From the NCBI GenBank assembly GCA_903910215.1, contig CAIVYV010000326.1:1-25016 (forward strand): a DNA stretch of 25,016 nt. Direction: 5' to 3'. Below the pieces are notes generated by a model. The model had not been told where the DNA came from. It saw only the letters and a list, made by a program, of their open reading frames with translations, and did not search any database. The stretch is from an uncultured Pseudomonadota bacterium. GTDB taxonomy: Bacteria > Pseudomonadota > Gammaproteobacteria > Steroidobacterales > Steroidobacteraceae. Of this stretch, positions 7,031-13,849 are shown piece after piece. Both the position numbers and the translations under genes were made by a program. Each line of letters opens with the position of its first letter. Positions within the stretch are counted from its first letter, which is position 1.

Positions 7031-8484
7031 CAACGCAGCACGAGGATCGTGATATCGCCGCTGCGACGGACCTGCAGCACCAGTGTGCTGCCGCCACGTG
7101 CGGCCGCAGCGCGCCAAGCGGCGCTCAAGGCGGCTGTGCTTGCGACTCGCACGCCGTTGGCGGCCACGATGACATCGCCTTGGCGTAGCCCCGCACTCGC
7201 GGCGCGGCTGTTAGGTGCGATGTTGCGTACGAGTACGCCGCCGCCATTGTCCGGCGCATCCTCAAGTTGGGCGCCTTCGAGGCTGCGATGCTGCGTGCCT
7301 TCAGGCAGCGCGCCCGGCTCGGTGCTTGCAGCTGCTGTCGTGGTGGCCGCCGGATCGGCGATCTCTGCGGTCACGCTGCGAGCCTTGCCTTCGCGCAGCA
7401 GGGCGATCTGTACTTTGTCGCCTACGCGCAGCAAGCCGATGGCGTTGCGTAGTTCCGCTGCCGATTTCACTTTGCGGTTGTTGAGCGCCGTCACCACGTC
7501 ACCCGCTTGCAAGCCTGCGCGTGCAGCGGCCGATTCTTTGGCCACCTGCGTGATCAAGGCGCCGCCATTGCTCGCGATACCGAGCGCCTGGGCGATATCC
7601 GGCGTGACCGGCGCGATGGTGACGCCGAGTTGTCCGCGTTTGACCGAGCCATATTTGATCAGCTGATCCGTGACACTACGCGCCATGTTCACCGGTATTG
7701 CGAACCCGATACCGATATTGCCGCCCGAGCGCGAGAGGATCATGTTGTTGATGCCGATGAGTTCGCCGCGCAGGTTCACGAGCGCGCCGCCGGAATTGCC
7801 CGGGTTGATCGAGGCGTCGGTTTGGATGAGGCTTTCAAAGCCGTCGGGGTTCATCCCTGAGCGCCCAAGTGCGCTGACGATGCCGTAAGACACCGATTGT
7901 TGCAGGCCAAACGGATTACCGATGGCGGCTACGTAATCGCCAGGTTCCAGTGCGTCAGAGTCTCCCAAGCCGATCTGACTCAAGCTCTCGGCCTTGATCT
8001 GGATGACGGCGATATCGGTTTGGGGGTCGCTGCCGATCAGTTTGGCCGGGAATTCTCGTTGATCCGAGAGCGTGACCGTGATGTCGCGGGCATTTTCGAC
8101 AACATGGGCGTTGGTGATGATGTAGCCCTGCTTGGCGTCGACCACGACGCCAGAGCCAGCCGACTGGAAGGGTCTTTCGCGCGCGCCCGCATCCGGTGGA
8201 ACATTAAAAAAGCGTCGGAAAAAGGGGTCATCCAGCAAGGGGTTGCGCTGGCCTTGCTCGCGTACGGTGCCCTGGATGCCAATGCTAACCACCGAGGGCG
8301 AGACTCGCCGGATCATCGGTGCGAGGGAAGGCATAGGGGCCACCGACCGTTCCCGGCTGTCAGCTCGGCTATCGGCCGGGCTTTCGCTCGGTTGTGCCGA
8401 CGCCGTGTTACCGCTATTCCAAGGGGCGAATAACGCACCGAGCAGCAACAGAATTCGGGTCGGGGCGGGGATGGACATGCGCAT
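7030..8484 (-). CDS. Periplasmic trypsin-like serine protease, DegP/DegQ (HtrA) family
   Basis: This 484-residue secreted protease-chaperone degrades or refolds damaged envelope proteins. A signal peptide covers about residues 1-30 (hydrophobic ILLLLGALFAPW, likely cleavage after TASA). The catalytic triad is visible: H127 (TNAHVV), D157 (TDIAVI) and S231 (GNSGGAL). An LA-loop-like DDPFFRRFF segment lies at 85-93. Two PDZ domains follow, about 285-375 and 405-482, separated by an Ala/Thr-rich linker. Length matches DegP/DegQ. It heads an operon with the NDUFA9-like gene and cca. Which paralogue it represents (degP, degQ or mucD) cannot be decided from one locus. Confidence 0.95.
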   Translation of the reverse strand: MRMSIPAPTRILLLLGALFAPWNSGNTASAQPSESPADSRADSRERSVAPMPSLAPMIRRVSPSVVSIGIQGTVREQGQRNPLLDDPFFRRFFNVPPDAGARERPFQSAGSGVVVDAKQGYIITNAHVVENARDITVTLSDQREFPAKLIGSDPQTDIAVIQIKAESLSQIGLGDSDALEPGDYVAAIGNPFGLQQSVSYGIVSALGRSGMNPDGFESLIQTDASINPGNSGGALVNLRGELIGINNMILSRSGGNIGIGFAIPVNMARSVTDQLIKYGSVKRGQLGVTIAPVTPDIAQALGIASNGGALITQVAKESAAARAGLQAGDVVTALNNRKVKSAAELRNAIGLLRVGDKVQIALLREGKARSVTAEIADPAATTTAAASTEPGALPEGTQHRSLEGAQLEDAPDNGGGVLVRNIAPNSRAASAGLRQGDVIVAANGVRVASTAALSAAWRAAAARGGSTLVLQVRRSGDITILVLR

Positions 8485-8490
8485 GGGGAT

Positions 8491-8539
8491 TCCTCCGTCG
8501 AAGGAGAAGGGGATATACGGATTGGGGGAGGCGTTTCAA
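8491..8539 (-). promoter_or_regulatory. Promoter and ribosome binding site of the htrA operon
   Basis: On the minus strand, TTGAAA (8534-8539), a 16-nt spacer and TATATC (8512-8517) form a good sigma70-type promoter. A strong GGAGGA Shine-Dalgarno (8491-8496) lies 6 nt before the ATG. The implied leader is only about 20 nt. I see no convincing sigmaE promoter (GGAACTT / TCTRA), although degP is sigmaE-controlled in E. coli. Confidence 0.6.
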
Positions 8540-8569
8540 GGGGATAAGTTGTGAAAGTTGTGTGGATCA
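8539..8569 (-). promoter_or_regulatory. Two DnaA-box-like sequences (tentative)
   Basis: On the minus strand TGATCCACA (8561-8569) differs from the DnaA box TTATCCACA at one position, and TTATCCCCT (8539-8547) matches at seven of nine. They are in the same orientation, 22 bp apart, between the htrA -35 element and the first NrdR-like box. DnaA boxes control nrdAB in E. coli, so a link to nrdJ expression is imaginable, but nine-base near-matches arise by chance and this is weak evidence. Confidence 0.25.
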
Positions 8570-8576
8570 CGCGCGG

Positions 8577-8592
8577 ACACAACATCTAGTGG
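8577..8592. promoter_or_regulatory. NrdR-box-like site 1 (distal, imperfect)
   Basis: ACACAACATCTAGTGG shares 14 of 16 positions with the better site at 8755-8770 and resembles the NrdR consensus ACACwATATwTAGTGT-type palindrome. NrdR is the ATP/dATP-sensing repressor of ribonucleotide reductase genes. It lies 178 bp upstream of site 2, close to 17 helical turns, so both could face the same side of the DNA. It is also about 40 bp upstream of the htrA promoter. Confidence 0.5.
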
Positions 8593-8715
8593 GGCTAGCC
8601 CTAGGTGCCGTTCGAGTTGGCAGGTAATTTTCCAGACGTTCTTTTGCCGCGCGATTTCGCATAACTATATGAATTAAGTGGTAAAAAATGTTGCCTCCGA
8701 ATTGGAATCCATGTC

Positions 8716-8744
8716 TTGACGCCCACCCACCCCCTGCCTAATCT
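8716..8744 (+). promoter_or_regulatory. Sigma70-type promoter for nrdJ
   Basis: TTGACG (8716-8721), a spacer of exactly 17 nt and TAATCT (8739-8744) make a strong-looking promoter directed at nrdJ. Transcription would start near 8751, just before NrdR-box-like site 2, and give a leader of about 225 nt before the nrdJ ATG. Confidence 0.65.
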
Positions 8745-8754
8745 CGCTCCCTCG

Positions 8755-8770
8755 ACACAACATCTTGTGT
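8755..8770. promoter_or_regulatory. NrdR-box-like site 2 (operator at the nrdJ start site)
   Basis: ACACAACATCTTGTGT is a palindrome with perfect 6-bp arms (ACACAA/TTGTGT), a very good fit to NrdR boxes known upstream of bacterial ribonucleotide reductase genes. It lies about +4 to +20 relative to the predicted start site of the 8716-8744 promoter, a classical repressor position. The downstream gene is a class II ribonucleotide reductase, the expected target. Confidence 0.75.
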
Positions 8771-8931
8771 GCACTCTCGAGTGCGGTCGGAGGGGCTCCG
8801 ATGACAAGGTGTTTCAGGGTCGAAAGAGGGGAGAGCAAGAAAATCGTCTTCAAAGGCGTTGTTTCCTCCGTCGGTGGTTCGGTACTTGTGAAAACAAGCC
8901 GGCACGGGCGGGTTTTGTTCTCTGCCGAACC
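8771..8931 (+). ncRNA. Structured 5' leader of nrdJ (candidate cis-regulatory RNA)
   Basis: The transcript start region folds into several local hairpins: GCACT/AGTGC with a CTCG loop (8771-8784); TCGGAG/CTCCGA with a GGG loop (8787-8801); and a larger element closed by GGTTCGG (8876-8882) pairing with CCGAACC (8925-8931). The larger element encloses CTTGT-GAAA-ACAAG (8885-8898), which has a GNRA tetraloop. I do not see a B12-box, so it is not an evident cobalamin riboswitch, although the enzyme needs adenosylcobalamin. A conserved RNA motif upstream of nrdJ genes has been described by comparative genomics; I cannot say from memory whether this leader matches it. Confidence 0.4.
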
Positions 8932-8944
8932 GAATTTGCACTGA
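8801..8944 (+). CDS. Candidate 47-codon upstream ORF in the nrdJ leader
   Basis: An ATG at 8801 is preceded by GGAGG (8789-8793) with ideal 7-nt spacing, and the frame stays open for 47 codons to a TGA at 8942-8944, 33 nt before the nrdJ ATG. The Shine-Dalgarno is half of the 8787-8801 hairpin and would be sequestered when it folds; the last paired base is the A of the ATG. The peptide begins MTRCFRVERGESKK and has a Val/Ser/Gly-rich middle. The early arginine codons are AGG, AGG and AGA, unlike the CGC/CGT use of neighbouring genes. I recognise no family. It may be a regulatory leader peptide, or simply an open frame over structured RNA. Confidence 0.3.
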   Translation: MTRCFRVERGESKKIVFKGVVSSVGGSVLVKTSRHGRVLFSAEPNLH

Positions 8945-8977
8945 CATATCAAAGATTTTCAGGGGATCCGAACCCAA

Positions 8978-11125
8978 ATGAACAGCGTGATTAAGTTGGC
9001 AACGAACGACATCGATTCGATTCCGTTCCAGGAAGCCTCCCTCGATATTTGGGACAAAAAATATCGCTTGGTTTCCAAGAGTGGCGACCCGATCGACAAG
9101 TCGATGGACGACACCTATCGCCGTGTCGCTCGTGCGCTTGCCGATGTCGAATCGCCTGAGCAGCGCGAGCATTGGTACGAGCGTTTTCTTTGGGCGTTGC
9201 GTCGTGGCGCCATTCCGGCAGGTCGTATCACCTCGAACGCGGGCGCACAGGAGCATAAGCCGGCCACCTCGACCATCAATTGCACGGTGTCCGGCACGAT
9301 CCGCGACTCGATGGACGACATTCTCGACAAGGTTCACGAGGCCGGCCTCACGCTCAAGGCGGGCTGCGGCATCGGTTACGAGTTCTCGACGCTGCGTCCG
9401 CGTGGCGCCTATGTGTCAGGCGCTGGCGCTTACACGTCTGGGCCGCTGTCGTTCATGGATATCTACGACAAGATGTGCTTCACGGTGTCGTCTGCGGGCG
9501 GTCGTCGTGGTGCGCAGATGGGCACCTTCGACGTCGGCCACCCGGATGCCATGGAGTTCATTCGCGCCAAGCGCGAGAACGGTCGTTTGCGTCAGTTCAA
9601 CTTATCGTTGTTGATCACGGACGAGTTCATGCATGCCGTGCGCAACGATCTCGAATGGCAGCTCGCCTTCCCGATCCTGCGTAAGGAGTACGAGGCCGAT
9701 AAGCCCGATCTGAAGGACGAAACCCAATTCGTCTGGCGCGACTGGCCGTACAACGAGAATTTCGTCGTCAACGAGACGGGCCTCGTTGCCTGCAAGATCT
9801 ACAAGACGCTGCCGGCTCGCCGCATGTGGGACGTCATCATGAGCTCCACCTACGATTTCGCGGAGCCTGGATTCATCCTCATCGATCGCGTCAATGAGAT
9901 GAACAACAACTGGTTCTGCGAAAACATTCGCGCGACCAACCCTTGCGGCGAGCAACCGCTGCCTCCCTATGGCTCTTGCCTGTTGGGTTCGGTGAATCTG
10001 ACCCGCTTCGTTCGTCGTCCGTTCACCGCCGAAGCCGAGTTCGACTGGGCCGAGTATCGTGAGGTGGTCAAAGTATTCACCCGCATGCTCGACAACGTCG
10101 TCGAGGTCAATGGCTTGCCGCTCGAAGGGCAGCGCAACGAGATCCTGCGTAAGCGTCGTCATGGCATGGGCTTCTTGGGGCTCGGCAGCACGATGACACT
10201 GCTCGGCATGAAGTACGGCTCGGGCGAGTCGGTCAAGTTCACCGAAGACGTCTCGCGTGAAATGGCCCTGGCGGGCTGGGAAGCCGCGCTCGATCTGTCT
10301 CGTGAGAAAGGTCCGGCACCGATCATGAACGAGGAGTTCACGGTGACCGGCGAGATGCTGCGCAAGCGCCCGGAGATGGCGCGCGATGGTTGGAAAGTCG
10401 GCAGCAAGATCCCAGGTCGTGTGCTGCACGCTCGCTACAGCCGCTACATGCAGCGCATCGCCGAAGTGTCGCCGGCGCTGGTCGAGCAGTTGGCGCTCGT
10501 CGGTGCGCGCTTCACGCACCACACTTCGATTGCACCGACTGGCACGATTTCGCTCTCGCTCGCCAACAACGCGAGCAACGGTATCGAGCCGTCATTTGCG
10601 CATCACTACTTCCGCAACGTGATTCGCGAAGGCAAGAAGTCGAAGGAGAAGGTGGACGTCTTCTCGTTCGAGTTGCTCGCTTACCGTGAGCTCGTGAATC
10701 AGAAGGCGATGCCGAACTCGACGAGTGCTGCCGAGAAGCTGCCGGATTACTTCACCACGGCCGATGACATCACCCCGACCGAGCACGTCGACATCCAGGC
10801 GGCAGCGCAGAAGTGGGTCGATTCGTCGATCTCGAAGACGGCCAACGTGCCGACCGATTTCAAGTACGACGATTTCAAGAACATCTACCTCTACGCTCAC
10901 GAAAAAGACCTAAAGGGTTGTACCACCTTCCGCTTCAACCCGGAGGCCTTCCAAGGCGTGCTCGTGAAAGAGGAAGACCTCAAGAACACGACCTACGTGT
11001 TTACGCTCGAAGATGGCAGCGAAGTGTCGCTGCGCGGCGATGAGGAAATCGAATACGACGGTGAACTGCACACCGCCGCCAATCTGTACGACGCCTTGAA
11101 AGAAGGCTACTACGGCAAGTTCTGA
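8978..11125 (+). CDS. nrdJ: Adenosylcobalamin-dependent (class II) ribonucleotide reductase, large part NrdJa
   Basis: This 715-residue protein reduces ribonucleotides to deoxyribonucleotides using a thiyl radical generated from adenosylcobalamin, so it works with or without oxygen. The active site is recognisable: NPCGEQPLPPYGSC holds N321, the radical cysteine C323, E325 and the redox cysteine C334, which pairs with C102 in STINCTVSG. A later APTGTISL motif forms the substrate phosphate loop. The C-terminal redox tail is absent because it lies on the next gene, the split NrdJa/NrdJb form known from Pseudomonas. AGGGGA (8961-8966) is the likely Shine-Dalgarno. Control by NrdR is suggested by the upstream boxes. 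Confidence 0.95.
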   Translation: MNSVIKLATNDIDSIPFQEASLDIWDKKYRLVSKSGDPIDKSMDDTYRRVARALADVESPEQREHWYERFLWALRRGAIPAGRITSNAGAQEHKPATSTINCTVSGTIRDSMDDILDKVHEAGLTLKAGCGIGYEFSTLRPRGAYVSGAGAYTSGPLSFMDIYDKMCFTVSSAGGRRGAQMGTFDVGHPDAMEFIRAKRENGRLRQFNLSLLITDEFMHAVRNDLEWQLAFPILRKEYEADKPDLKDETQFVWRDWPYNENFVVNETGLVACKIYKTLPARRMWDVIMSSTYDFAEPGFILIDRVNEMNNNWFCENIRATNPCGEQPLPPYGSCLLGSVNLTRFVRRPFTAEAEFDWAEYREVVKVFTRMLDNVVEVNGLPLEGQRNEILRKRRHGMGFLGLGSTMTLLGMKYGSGESVKFTEDVSREMALAGWEAALDLSREKGPAPIMNEEFTVTGEMLRKRPEMARDGWKVGSKIPGRVLHARYSRYMQRIAEVSPALVEQLALVGARFTHHTSIAPTGTISLSLANNASNGIEPSFAHHYFRNVIREGKKSKEKVDVFSFELLAYRELVNQKAMPNSTSAAEKLPDYFTTADDITPTEHVDIQAAAQKWVDSSISKTANVPTDFKYDDFKNIYLYAHEKDLKGCTTFRFNPEAFQGVLVKEEDLKNTTYVFTLEDGSEVSLRGDEEIEYDGELHTAANLYDALKEGYYGKF

Positions 11126-11139
11126 GGATTTTTTAGACC

Positions 11140-11859
11140 ATGGCTGCTATCAAGATCGATCGCAAGATCGCAAAATATCGAGTTCTGAAGCCGGGCACCG
11201 AGACGCCGGCTCCCGTTGTCGCTGCGCCGTCTCCCGCCGAGTTGCCGACGACGCATGGCGGCAAGGTCGTGCGCTTGACCGAAGAGGTTCAGCGCCCCGA
11301 AGTGCTGATCGGTTCGACGTACAAGATCAAAACTCCGGTCTCGGATCACGCGATGTACGTCACCATCAACGACATCATCCTCAACGAGGGAACCGAGCAC
11401 GAACAGCGTCGTCCTTTCGAGGTGTTCATCAACTCGAAGAACCTCGATCATTACCAATGGATCGTGGCGCTGACTCGTATTATTTCGGCGGTCTTCCGCA
11501 AGGGTGGTGACGTGACGTTCCTCGTCGAGGAATTGAAGGCCGTTTTCGATCCGCGCGGTGGCTACTGGCAGCCGGGCGGTAAGTTCATGCCTTCGATCAT
11601 TGCCGAGCTCGGTCATGTCATCGAGAAACATCTGCAGACGATCGGCTTGCTGCGTCCGCTCGAGCTTGACGAGCATCAGAAGAAATTGGTCGACGAGAAG
11701 CGAGCAGAGTTCGAAGCCCGCGCCAAGCAGACCGACGCCTTCGCGAACTCGCATTTTCCTGAAGGCGCGCAGTTGTGTTCGAAGTGCAGCACGGCAGCCG
11801 TCGTGATGATGGATGGCTGCATGACCTGCCTTAACTGTGGCGATTCGAAGTGCGGGTGA
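11140..11859 (+). CDS. Class II ribonucleotide reductase small part NrdJb (TSCPD domain and C-terminal redox/zinc tail)
   Basis: This 239-residue protein completes the split NrdJ. After a flexible Pro/Ala-rich N-terminus it has a TSCPD domain (about 58-145). It ends in a cysteine-rich tail with C213, C216, C227, C230, C233 and C238. The first four can bind zinc (two CxxC pairs), and C233-x4-C238 resembles the swinging redox pair that re-reduces the NrdJ active site. It follows nrdJa by 14 nt with a GAGGA Shine-Dalgarno. A single-protein NrdJ elsewhere would contain both parts, so co-expression in one operon is expected. Confidence 0.92.
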   Translation: MAAIKIDRKIAKYRVLKPGTETPAPVVAAPSPAELPTTHGGKVVRLTEEVQRPEVLIGSTYKIKTPVSDHAMYVTINDIILNEGTEHEQRRPFEVFINSKNLDHYQWIVALTRIISAVFRKGGDVTFLVEELKAVFDPRGGYWQPGGKFMPSIIAELGHVIEKHLQTIGLLRPLELDEHQKKLVDEKRAEFEARAKQTDAFANSHFPEGAQLCSKCSTAAVVMMDGCMTCLNCGDSKCG

Positions 11860-13255
11860 CCCATTGCGGCTGACGACGCTTCTCCTCGTCGCTGTACTCG
11901 CTACGGCCGCGATAGTCGGCCGCACTCAACCGATCCCTGCAGGGGTGTCGCCCACCATGGGCCCACCCTCGCGAGAGATTCCACGTCCCGCAGAACTGCA
12001 GCGTGACGTCGATTTCTGGATTCGTGTTTACAGCGAGATCACGACCCAACAGGGCTTCCTCCACGATGAAGCCGATCTGTCCATCGTCTACGGCACCTTG
12101 AATTTGCCGTCCGCTCCAGCGGGTTCGCCCTCACGCCGGAATGCCGTCTCATTCGAGCGTGAGCGTTGGCGCAGCGCCTTGCGAACCGCTGCCGAGGCGC
12201 TGGAGAGCGGTGCATCGACGAATTCGACCGATGCACAGCGCGTACTCGAGTTGTGGGGCGACAAAGCCACACCGGGTCGTCTGCGTGCGGCGACCGAGAC
12301 TGTGCGTTTCCAGTTGGGCCAGGCCGATCGGTTTCGCGAGGGGCTGGTGCGTTCGGGCACTTGGGAAACCCACATCGCCCGCACCTTCGACCGTCTTGGT
12401 TTGCCGCCCGAATTGGCGGCATTGCCTCACGTTGAATCATCTTTTACGCCGACGGCCTATTCGAAGGTCGGCGCGGCGGGGTTGTGGCAATTCATGCCGG
12501 GTACAGCGCGGCTCTACATGCGAGTGGATGACGTGCTCGACGAACGCATGGATCCTTTCCGTGCGACTGAGGCCGCCGCAAAACTGCTGCTCTACAACTA
12601 CCGGGTGCTCGGCAGTTGGCCGCTCGCCATCACGGCCTATAACCATGGTGCCGCCGGGATGCGTCGTGCGCGAGACACCCTCGGTACCAACGATTTCGGC
12701 GTGATTGCGCGTCGCTACAAGAGCAAAACCTTCGGCTTCGCGTCGCGTAATTTCTATCCGTCGTTCCTGGCGGCGCTAACGATCGATCAGAATCCCGAGC
12801 GCTATTTCGGCAAGCTCGAGCGCGCCCCAGAGCTCGCTTACCAAGAAATCGAGATGCCAGCCTATGCGTCTGTGGAGGCGATCGAGAGCGGGCTCGGTCT
12901 TGATCGGCGGATTCTGAAAGACTTGAATCCGGCGCTGCGCCCTGCGGTGTGGGCTGGCTCGCGGCGAGTACCGCGCGGCTACCAACTACGCTTGCCTGCG
13001 GACCTGCGTTTGACCGCGGCCGAGTTTGCAGACCGACTGGGTGGCTCCGCTTTGCATGCGAACCAGGTTCGACCGAATACACATCGGGTTGGTAAGGGCG
13101 AGACGCTCTCCGGTTTGGCTAAGCGCTACGGTGTGCGTTTACGCACGCTGGCGGAGTTGAATGGGCTTCGCGTCAATTCGCATCTGCGGCAGGGGCAGAG
13201 ATTGCTCATCCCCGATGGCGCTTCGAATCCGTCGTCCAGGGCTGCTGCAGACTGA
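11837..13255 (+). CDS. Secreted lytic murein transglycosylase with LysM domain (MltD-like)
   Basis: This protein of up to 472 residues cleaves the MurNAc-GlcNAc bond of peptidoglycan, forming 1,6-anhydro ends. The SLT/lysozyme-like domain shows LPHVESSF (catalytic E200), SKVGAAGLWQFMPGTA (209-224) and AYNHGAAG (267-274), as in MltD-type enzymes. One LysM peptidoglycan-binding repeat is at about 415-459. A signal sequence (LTTLLLVAVLATAAIV) is at the N-terminus, without a lipobox cysteine. The start is uncertain: GTG at 11837 overlaps nrdJb by 23 nt, while TTG at 11864, 4 nt after the stop with GGTGA upstream, gives a shorter signal peptide. It probably shares the nrdJ transcript. Confidence 0.92.
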   Translation: MAIRSAGDPLRLTTLLLVAVLATAAIVGRTQPIPAGVSPTMGPPSREIPRPAELQRDVDFWIRVYSEITTQQGFLHDEADLSIVYGTLNLPSAPAGSPSRRNAVSFERERWRSALRTAAEALESGASTNSTDAQRVLELWGDKATPGRLRAATETVRFQLGQADRFREGLVRSGTWETHIARTFDRLGLPPELAALPHVESSFTPTAYSKVGAAGLWQFMPGTARLYMRVDDVLDERMDPFRATEAAAKLLLYNYRVLGSWPLAITAYNHGAAGMRRARDTLGTNDFGVIARRYKSKTFGFASRNFYPSFLAALTIDQNPERYFGKLERAPELAYQEIEMPAYASVEAIESGLGLDRRILKDLNPALRPAVWAGSRRVPRGYQLRLPADLRLTAAEFADRLGGSALHANQVRPNTHRVGKGETLSGLAKRYGVRLRTLAELNGLRVNSHLRQGQRLLIPDGASNPSSRAAAD

Positions 13256-13268
13256 TACGATTCGCCGC

Positions 13269-13829
13269 ATGAGTTCATGCGCTTTGAAGGGGAATCGACG
13301 CGCGCCGTGGTTCTTGATGCTGTTGGCATGGCCCGCAGTGGTGGTTCACGCTGACACGGCAGTCACTTCTTTGCCCGGCAATCGCTTCGCAGCCAATCCG
13401 CTGCCAGTAGCCAATCAGGTCGTCGTGCACAAAGGTGAGCGACGTTTGGAGTTGTGGCGGGGCCGTGAATTGCTGCGCTCGTACCGCATCTCCCTCGGAC
13501 TCAACCCCGATGGGCACAAGCAACAAGAGGGCGACTTTCGCACGCCGGAGGGGCGCTATCGACTGAATGCGCGTAATCCCCGCAGTGACTTTTTTCTCTC
13601 GCTCGCCGTCTCTTATCCCGACAAAGCGGATGTCGCGCGCGCACGTCAGGCAGGAGTCGCCCCGGGCGGTGCGATCATGATTCACGGACTGCCCAACCAG
13701 CCGAAATGGTCGCCTGATCACTACGCCAAGAATGATTGGACGGACGGCTGCATCGCCTTGAGTAATGCGGACATGATGGAGGTGTGGATGCTGGTCCCGA
13801 CCGGCACGCCCATCGACATCCGTCCCTGA
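13269..13829 (+). CDS. Secreted L,D-transpeptidase family protein (YkuD domain)
   Basis: This 186-residue protein has a signal peptide (PWFLMLLAWPAVVVHA, cleavage about residue 28) followed by a YkuD domain: VVVHKGERRLELW, PEGRYRLNARNPRS, MIHGLP (H139) and WTDGCIALS with the catalytic C161. Such enzymes form 3-3 peptidoglycan cross-links or attach proteins to the wall. The usual [ST]HGC motif reads TDGC here, a variation common in the ErfK/YafK-type branch, so activity is still likely. I chose the ATG at 13269, 13 nt after the transglycosylase stop; the frame is open upstream but that part lies inside the previous gene and would bury the signal peptide. Confidence 0.9.
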   Translation: MSSCALKGNRRAPWFLMLLAWPAVVVHADTAVTSLPGNRFAANPLPVANQVVVHKGERRLELWRGRELLRSYRISLGLNPDGHKQQEGDFRTPEGRYRLNARNPRSDFFLSLAVSYPDKADVARARQAGVAPGGAIMIHGLPNQPKWSPDHYAKNDWTDGCIALSNADMMEVWMLVPTGTPIDIRP

Positions 13830-13849
13830 GTCTTTTCGGAAGGTCTTCA

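Noticed and set aside
8490..8570. SigmaE promoter for the htrA operon
   Set aside because: CAACTT-like sequences occur, but no matching -10 at the right spacing; the sigma70 pair TTGAAA/TATATC fits much better.
8485..8977. Cobalamin riboswitch upstream of the B12-dependent reductase
   Set aside because: I looked for a B12-box-like sequence and the typical multi-helix core and could not find them; only simpler hairpins are visible.
8716..8994. 92-codon open frame on the plus strand across the nrdJ leader and start
   Set aside because: It starts inside the -35 element of the nrdJ promoter, overlaps the nrdJ start in another frame and lacks a ribosome binding site; the 8801 frame is the only one with a good Shine-Dalgarno.
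9602..10522. 306-codon open frame on the minus strand inside nrdJ
   Set aside because: It is antisense to the conserved active-site region of nrdJ, with an arginine-rich, low-complexity composition typical of shadow frames.
11110..11925. 271-codon open frame on the minus strand over nrdJb
   Set aside because: The TSCPD domain and cysteine tail on the plus strand explain the sequence; the antisense product has no family features.
13741..13770. Inactive L,D-transpeptidase because the motif reads TDGC instead of SHGC
   Set aside because: The catalytic cysteine and the upstream histidine are present, and the substitution is common in the ErfK/YafK branch, so loss of function is not supported.
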